This document shows, in pieces, positions 58,505 to 63,333 of a stretch of DNA of 63,333 nt. A program made the position numbers and the translations under genes. The notes under the pieces were generated by a model. The model was not told where the DNA came from. It ran no database searches and saw nothing but the letters and a program-made list of their open reading frames with translations. Numbering within the stretch: position 1 is the first letter of the stretch; each line of letters begins with the position of its first letter. The DNA is from Bradyrhizobium rifense (GTDB taxonomy: Bacteria > Pseudomonadota > Alphaproteobacteria > Rhizobiales > Xanthobacteraceae), in contig NZ_VSSS01000042.1 in the NCBI RefSeq assembly GCF_008123425.1, forward strand, positions 1 through 63,333. The letters run 5' to 3'.

Positions 58505-59638
58505 TCACATTCCGATCGAGGCGAAGAAGATGGCGAACACGCCGTCCATCACGATGACGAAGAAGATGCCCTTCACCACAGACGCAGTGGTGTGCTGTCC
58601 GAGCGATTCCGCGCTGCCCTGCACGGCGAGACCCTCGACGCAGGCAACGATGCCGATCACTGCGGCCATGACGGGCGCTTTCACCATGCCGACGATGAAA
58701 TGATCGATCGAGATGGAGTCGCGCAGACGCAGCAGAAACGCTTCGGGGTCGACACCGCCATAGAGCCAGGCGACGAGACCGCCGCCATAGAGCGCGGCCA
58801 TGGCGCCGAGAAAGGCGAGGATCGGCAGCGCCAGCACCAGCGCCAGCATACGCGGCAGCACCAGCACCTCGATCGGATCGAAGCCCATGGTGCGCAGCGC
58901 GTCGATCTCCTCGCGCATCTTCATCGAGCCGAGCTCGGCGGTGTAGGCGCTGCCCGAGCGGCCCGCGACCATGATGGCGACGAGCAAGACGCCGATCTCG
59001 CGCAACACCAGCACGCCGAGCATGTCGACGACGAAGATGTCGGCGCCGAAGCGGCGGAAATGGAAAATGCCCTGCTGGGCGATGATGCAGCCGATCAGGA
59101 AGGTGATCAGCACGATGATCGGCACCGCGCGCCAGCAGACCTGCTCGAGGTGATGCACGGTCGAGGTCAGGCGGAGCGAGCGCGGATGGATGAGCACGCG
59201 CCCGCACGCCGCGAGCACCGCGCCGAGCATGTCGACGAGGCCCGCGACGGTGCCGGCGATACCGGCGACGGCGCGCCCGATCTGCTCCAGCATGCCGGTG
59301 ATGGTGATCGTGGTGGTGTCGACCACCGGGGTCGCGCGGACCCGGCGTACCTCGTCCACGAGGCTCGAATAATTGGCCGACAGTCCTGCGATCTGCGCCT
59401 CGACCGCGCCCTGGGTCAGGCTGCGGCGTAGCCGCTCGATCAGCCAGGCGCCAAAGGTGTCGAGCTTGGCGACCTCGGAGACGTCGATGAAGATGCTTTG
59501 GGGGCTGCCGGCGAGCTTCTCGGCGTCGGCTACCATCCGCTCCAGCACCGGCGCGAAGCTCGCGGTCCAGGTTCCGGTGGCGCAGAGGGCCAGCGCGTTG
59601 CCTTTGGCAATCCGTTCCAGCTTCGGATCGCCGCTCAA
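58505..59638 (-). CDS. mlaE: Phospholipid ABC permease MlaE with N-terminal STAS domain
   Basis: 377 residues, longer than the 260 of E. coli MlaE. Residues 1-110 form a STAS domain (SIFIDVSEVAKLDTFGAWLI, homologue of MlaB); residues about 125-377 are the MlaE permease (IGCIIAQQGIFHFRRFGADI, LREIGVLLVAIMVAGRSGSA, EEIDALRTMGFDPIEVLVLP). The fusion explains the lack of a separate mlaB. Starts with TTG; GGGAG 8 bases upstream and no in-frame ATG before it. First gene of mlaEFD. Confidence 0.9.
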   Translation of the reverse strand: MSGDPKLERIAKGNALALCATGTWTASFAPVLERMVADAEKLAGSPQSIFIDVSEVAKLDTFGAWLIERLRRSLTQGAVEAQIAGLSANYSSLVDEVRRVRATPVVDTTTITITGMLEQIGRAVAGIAGTVAGLVDMLGAVLAACGRVLIHPRSLRLTSTVHHLEQVCWRAVPIIVLITFLIGCIIAQQGIFHFRRFGADIFVVDMLGVLVLREIGVLLVAIMVAGRSGSAYTAELGSMKMREEIDALRTMGFDPIEVLVLPRMLALVLALPILAFLGAMAALYGGGLVAWLYGGVDPEAFLLRLRDSISIDHFIVGMVKAPVMAAVIGIVACVEGLAVQGSAESLGQHTTASVVKGIFFVIVMDGVFAIFFASIGM

Positions 59639-59770
59639 GGTGTCCGCTCCCGTATCAGGGCGGAGGAAATCAGATAGTTGCGCACGCCCTTACCCAGGAA
59701 AGGTATCCCCAACTGGTTAATGTTAGTTGCTAGAGGTAACTAGCAGGTTCAGATTTCGCCAGAGTTCAAA

Positions 59771-60766
59771 ATGACTTCCAGCAAAGTTCCTGCCCTTGCC
59801 GCGCGAATCGAGCGGTTTCCCATCGCCGGCAGTTTCACGATCAGCCGCGGCGCCAAGACCGAAGCCGTGACCGTTGTGGCCGAACTGAGCCAAAACGGCC
59901 TGACCGGCCGCGGCGAATGCGTTCCTTATCTCCGCTATGGCGAGACGCCCGAGGCAACGCTGGCCACGATCGAGGCCATGCAGGCGGCCGTAGCGGGCGG
60001 CCTGACGCGGCAGGCCCTCCAGGCCGCCATGCCGCCAGGAGCAGCCCGCAATGCGCTGGATTGCGCCCTGATCGACCTCGAGGCCAAGGCGGCGGGCCTG
60101 CGGGCCTGGAACCTGCTGGACCGCCCGATCCCGGGCGAGCGCACCACGGCCTACACGATCTCGCTCGGCACCCCGGACGCCATGGCGGTGGCAACTGCGA
60201 AAGCGGCGCACCGGCCGCTGCTCAAGATCAAGCTCGGCGGCGACGGCGATCCCGAGCGGATCGCGGCCGTGCGCAAGGCAGCACCCGAGTCCGAGTTGAT
60301 CGTGGACGCCAACGAGGCCTGGACCGAGGCCAATCTGGAAGCCAACCTCGCCGCCTGCGACGCTGTCGGCGTCACCCTGGTCGAGCAGCCGCTGCCGGCC
60401 GGCAAGGACGACGCGCTGGCGCGGATCAAGCGGCCGCTCGCAGTCTGCGCCGACGAGAGCGTGCATGACCGTGGCTCGCTGGCACCCTTGCGCGCACGCT
60501 ACGACGCCGTGAACATCAAGCTCGACAAGACCGGCGGCCTCACCGAGGCGCTGGCCATGGCCGATGCCGCGCAGGCGCTCGGCTTCGAGATCATGATCGG
60601 CTGCATGGTCGCGACCTCGCTGTCGATGGCGCCGGCCATGCTGGTGACCCCGCAGGCGCGCTTCGTCGATCTCGACGGCCCTTTGTTGCTGGCGCGCGAT
60701 CGCGATCATGGACTGCGTTATGACGAGAGCCTGGTCTATCCGCCGGACGCTTCGCTCTGGGGCTGA
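59771..60766 (+). CDS. Dipeptide epimerase (L-Ala-D/L-Glu epimerase-like), enolase superfamily
   Basis: 331 residues. LLKIKLGG is the KxK base pair, LIVDANEAW, LVEQPLP and CADESV are the three metal ligands, and NIKLDKTGGLTEA supplies the second-side Lys. This set marks the muconate lactonizing/dipeptide epimerase group, which typically racemises the second residue of L-Ala-L/D-Glu in murein recycling. Substrate inferred, not proven. Converges on the MFS gene with a 31-base overlap. Confidence 0.85.
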   Translation: MTSSKVPALAARIERFPIAGSFTISRGAKTEAVTVVAELSQNGLTGRGECVPYLRYGETPEATLATIEAMQAAVAGGLTRQALQAAMPPGAARNALDCALIDLEAKAAGLRAWNLLDRPIPGERTTAYTISLGTPDAMAVATAKAAHRPLLKIKLGGDGDPERIAAVRKAAPESELIVDANEAWTEANLEANLAACDAVGVTLVEQPLPAGKDDALARIKRPLAVCADESVHDRGSLAPLRARYDAVNIKLDKTGGLTEALAMADAAQALGFEIMIGCMVATSLSMAPAMLVTPQARFVDLDGPLLLARDRDHGLRYDESLVYPPDASLWG

Positions 60767-61932
60767 GCCATGAGCCGATGCCGCGCCGACCAGATCACAA
60801 TCGCGCCGGCCGCCGCCATCGCCGCCATGACGTAATAGAGACCGTCGCCGATGCGGGCGTAGATCGCGCCTGAGGCGATCGAGCTTGTCGCGCCCAACAA
60901 GCCGCTGCAGGCAGCATAGTAACCCTGCCCTCGCGCAATCTGATGCGACGGCACGCGCTGCACCAGCAAATTCATGGTGCCGACGATGGTAATGCCGAAG
61001 GTGAGGCCGTGGCCGAGCTGCGCGATCGCGAGCAGCGCCAGCGGCGGATCCTGCGCCGTGACGATCCAGCGCAGCACCGCGCTGATGCCGCCGATCGCCA
61101 TCAGCGATGACGGATGCAGCGAGAAGCGCGGCGACAGCGCGAAGACGACGATCTCGGCGATCACACCCAGCGTCCAGAGTCCCGCGATCGTGAATCCACC
61201 GAGCCCATGGGCCTGCCAGCTGATCGCCGAAAACGAGTAATAGGCGGCGTGACTGCCCTGGATCAGCGCGGCCGAAATGACGACCAGCCAGAAACCAACA
61301 TCGCGCAGCAGGGCATTGCTGCCGTGCTGTTCCGCGGTCCTTCGCCTGACATCGTCGAGCGGCTGGAGCAACAGGCCTGCGATGGCCGCAACGAGAGCCC
61401 ATGCGACGATGACCCAGATCAGCTCGCGCGTGTCGATGCTGTCCACGAGATAGCCGCAGGCGAGTGCGCCGGCAGCGAAGGCCGCCGAGCCCCACAGCCG
61501 AACCGGCCCATAGTCGAAGCCGTAGCGAATGACGCCGCGCAACGCGTAGGCATCCGTCAGCGGGACGACCGGCGTCCACATGATGCAGGTCAGCGCATAG
61601 ATCAGGAACAGGGCCAGCGGCTGCTGCTGCAAGCCGACGGCCGCAAATCCGATCGCGGTGGCCACCACCGAACCCATCATGCCGGCGCGAATCGCATGGC
61701 GCTTTTCGGCAAAAGCGGTTGCATAGGGCAGTGTGGTGAAGCGCGTGATCCCCGGCAGCGCGTTGATGATCCCGATCCAGGCCGCATCGACGCCGACCGC
61801 CTTGAGCCAGACCGGGAAGAACGGCAGATGCGTGCCCGACACCGCGAACACGGCCGAGTAGAACAGCGCGAGACGCACGGCGAATCGCCGCTTGACGGAT
61901 GTCGCGATGGGGATTTGTGATTCGCCTGCCAT
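60736..61932 (-). CDS. MFS transporter (HsrA/PP-type)
   Basis: 398 residues, 12 membrane segments, starting MAGESQIPIATSVKRRFAVR. AVFAVSGTHLPFFPVWLKAV and FGYDYGPVR-like segment (GFDYGPVRLWGSAAFAAGAL) match the nucleoside/phenylpropionate permease-like MFS_1-like family. Substrate unknown. The frame is open to 62220, but the domain begins at the MAGES start. Overlaps the 3' end of the epimerase gene by 31 bases (convergent). Confidence 0.75.
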   Translation of the reverse strand: MAGESQIPIATSVKRRFAVRLALFYSAVFAVSGTHLPFFPVWLKAVGVDAAWIGIINALPGITRFTTLPYATAFAEKRHAIRAGMMGSVVATAIGFAAVGLQQQPLALFLIYALTCIMWTPVVPLTDAYALRGVIRYGFDYGPVRLWGSAAFAAGALACGYLVDSIDTRELIWVIVAWALVAAIAGLLLQPLDDVRRRTAEQHGSNALLRDVGFWLVVISAALIQGSHAAYYSFSAISWQAHGLGGFTIAGLWTLGVIAEIVVFALSPRFSLHPSSLMAIGGISAVLRWIVTAQDPPLALLAIAQLGHGLTFGITIVGTMNLLVQRVPSHQIARGQGYYAACSGLLGATSSIASGAIYARIGDGLYYVMAAMAAAGAIVIWSARHRLMAQPQSEASGG

Positions 61933-62007
61933 CAAACCAATTGCGATTCGGTCGATATCGTGGTGATCGTTACAGTAACGCGCGGTGATTTGCGCGACGA
62001 GATTGTC

Positions 62008-63321
62008 ATGGCCAACGAAGCATTCGCCCTCTCGCCCATGTCTGCCCGCGCGGCCGAGCCGAACGAGCAGGATTACGACGCGATCCGCGAAGCCTTCATG
62101 GAGACCGCGCGCGGCCGCTGGTTCCTCGGCGAATACGCCAAGCGCAACCGCAATGCCGACACAAGCATGGTGCTCGACGCGGTCGCCAAAATCGAAGAAG
62201 CCCTTGCGGCACAGCGACAACCCGTCGTCGAGGACCGCTTGCCCGAAGCGCTGGTCGCGATCCGCCGCGCCGTCGAGGTTGCAGAAAGCGCCGCGGCTAA
62301 GGCGTTCGATCCGGCCGCGCTCGAGGCGAGCCTCGCACCGATCCCGCGCGGCGTGCGCATCATCAAGGAGATCTCCTGGCGCTGGCGCGAGATCGGCGCC
62401 GACGGGCGAATCTGCGACCTGATTGATTCGCAGCTATCCTCGATCGAAGCAGCCTGCGCCCAGGTGTCGACCATCGACCCGCGCGGCGACCTCAAGGCCG
62501 CCTTCGATCTGCTCAAGGACCGGGTCGAGCAGACGGACGCTGACGGCGCCGCAGCGCCGCAGGCCGCAGTGCGGCCGGCGCCTGCGCAAGCCGCACAGCC
62601 GGTGGCGGAAGCGCCAATTGCCGAAGCGCCCGCCGCGATGGCGAGCGAAGCACCCGTGGCTTTTACGGAGACGCCGCAGGACATCGCGCCCGAGATCGCC
62701 GAAAGCCACACCGCCGTCGAAGCGCGTTTTGCTGCGGTCGAGGACAGCCTCGCCGATCCTGCTTCCGTGGCCGAGATTGCGGACGAGTTCTCGCTCGATG
62801 CCGCCGCGGAGGCCGAAGACGACGCCGTGCTCGCGCGGATCGCGATGGAGATGGCCGCGCCCGATCCGGAGTTCGACGAGATCGTCGAGCCCATCGAGAT
62901 GGAAGCGGCTATTCCCGAGCCGATGCCGGAGCCGATGATTGAGGAACCGGTCGCAATGGAGGCGCCGATCGCGCCGCACGTTGCGCCTCCCTTGGAGGAG
63001 CCGGTTGTCGAGGAGCCGCATGTCGAGGAGCCGATTGCCGAAACACCGATCGCGATGGAATCGCTCGCGCGCCTCACCGATGCCATTGCGGAAGCCGCCG
63101 CCGAAGTGATGGAGCAGCCGGCCCTCGCCATGGCGGCCGTGGCGAATTTCGGCGCAGCACCGACCGCGTCACTTCCAATGCCGTCCCCCCTGCCCGAGCT
63201 CTCGCTCGGCGCCACCGTCCTGGCCAGCGGCATCGTGCAAAAGCCCCGCCCCGCCGCCAACGACGCCCTCGCCCCGATCCGCCGCATGACCCAGGCCGAG
63301 AAGATCGCGTTCTTTTCGTAG
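62008..63321 (+). CDS. Pro/Glu-rich protein of unknown function
   Basis: 437 residues. The N-terminal 175 residues look folded and helical (EQDYDAIREAFMETARGRWF, LGEYAKRNRNADTSMVLDAV, GVRIIKEISWRWREIGADGR). The middle (about 190-370) is low complexity, rich in Ala/Pro/Glu with repeated EEPxxEEP units, and the last 40 residues are again ordered and end RRMTQAEKIAFFS. The N-terminal part resembles a conserved alphaproteobacterial region, but I cannot name it. Divergent from the MFS gene by 75 bases. Confidence 0.7.
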   Translation: MANEAFALSPMSARAAEPNEQDYDAIREAFMETARGRWFLGEYAKRNRNADTSMVLDAVAKIEEALAAQRQPVVEDRLPEALVAIRRAVEVAESAAAKAFDPAALEASLAPIPRGVRIIKEISWRWREIGADGRICDLIDSQLSSIEAACAQVSTIDPRGDLKAAFDLLKDRVEQTDADGAAAPQAAVRPAPAQAAQPVAEAPIAEAPAAMASEAPVAFTETPQDIAPEIAESHTAVEARFAAVEDSLADPASVAEIADEFSLDAAAEAEDDAVLARIAMEMAAPDPEFDEIVEPIEMEAAIPEPMPEPMIEEPVAMEAPIAPHVAPPLEEPVVEEPHVEEPIAETPIAMESLARLTDAIAEAAAEVMEQPALAMAAVANFGAAPTASLPMPSPLPELSLGATVLASGIVQKPRPAANDALAPIRRMTQAEKIAFFS

Positions 63322-63333
63322 GGGGCGCTCGCA

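Noticed and set aside
58503..59207. Upstream extension of mlaF
   Set aside because: Lies inside mlaE in another frame; MlaF begins at 58502 two bases after the mlaE stop.

Overview
The window looks like the chromosome of a Bradyrhizobium-type alphaproteobacterium (Nitrobacteraceae). Four things point there: high G+C coding with strong third-position bias; a Caulobacter/rhizobial-style flagellar locus (FlbT, very large hook proteins, sigma-54 hook promoter); CtrA-type boxes; and several palindromic intergenic repeats of kinds I associate with Bradyrhizobium and Rhodopseudomonas. No rRNA, tRNA or CRISPR was seen. The assignment is by pattern only.

1-13070, flagellar block. A flagellin gene (cut by the window edge) and divergent flbT are followed by a minus-strand run flgE-flgK-flgL. 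Directly downstream sit four further minus-strand genes: a GT-A glycosyltransferase, a fold-type I PLP enzyme, an ATP-grasp ligase and a group II PLP decarboxylase. They are tightly packed and preceded by a CtrA-type box. This is the best candidate in the window for an undescribed pathway, possibly a flagellum-linked modification or small-molecule pathway. FlgL and FlgE share a homologous inserted domain of about 260 residues. flgE has a textbook sigma-54 -24/-12 element with two abutting palindromes upstream.

13100-29500, mixed housekeeping: msrB, an FAD oxidoreductase, a SixA-like phosphatase, a universal stress protein, a repeat-rich gene-poor stretch (16952-17842), a DUF1127 protein, a MocR-type regulator with two palindromes at its start, a YdcF-like protein, membrane proteins, an MHYT-GGDEF-EAL protein, a DHA2 drug exporter, a DUF892 ferritin-like protein, an MprF/YbhN-type membrane protein and a secreted SGNH-like protein.

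29690-34240 holds three exported proteins: a DUF1800/DUF1501 pair and an alkaline-phosphatase-superfamily enzyme. 34488-43683 is a complete oxidative hexarate (D-glucarate/galactarate) catabolic cluster: MFS importer, LysR regulator, 5-dehydro-4-deoxyglucarate dehydratase, glucarate dehydratase, 2-oxoglutarate semialdehyde dehydrogenase, galactarate dehydratase, and an additional enolase-superfamily enzyme. The end product is 2-oxoglutarate.

43870-49370 holds small secreted proteins, a ferredoxin-NADP reductase and a [2Fe-2S] ferredoxin flanking a thioesterase, and a lone Hpt protein. A gene for a 1926-residue membrane-anchored repeat protein follows (49764-55544), with a perfect CtrA-type box upstream. 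An intact IS481-type insertion sequence (55735-56787) with a 5-bp target duplication has landed inside a palindromic repeat. After it come an mlaE-mlaF-mlaD lipid transport operon (MlaE fused to STAS), a dipeptide epimerase, an MFS transporter and a Pro/Glu-rich protein.
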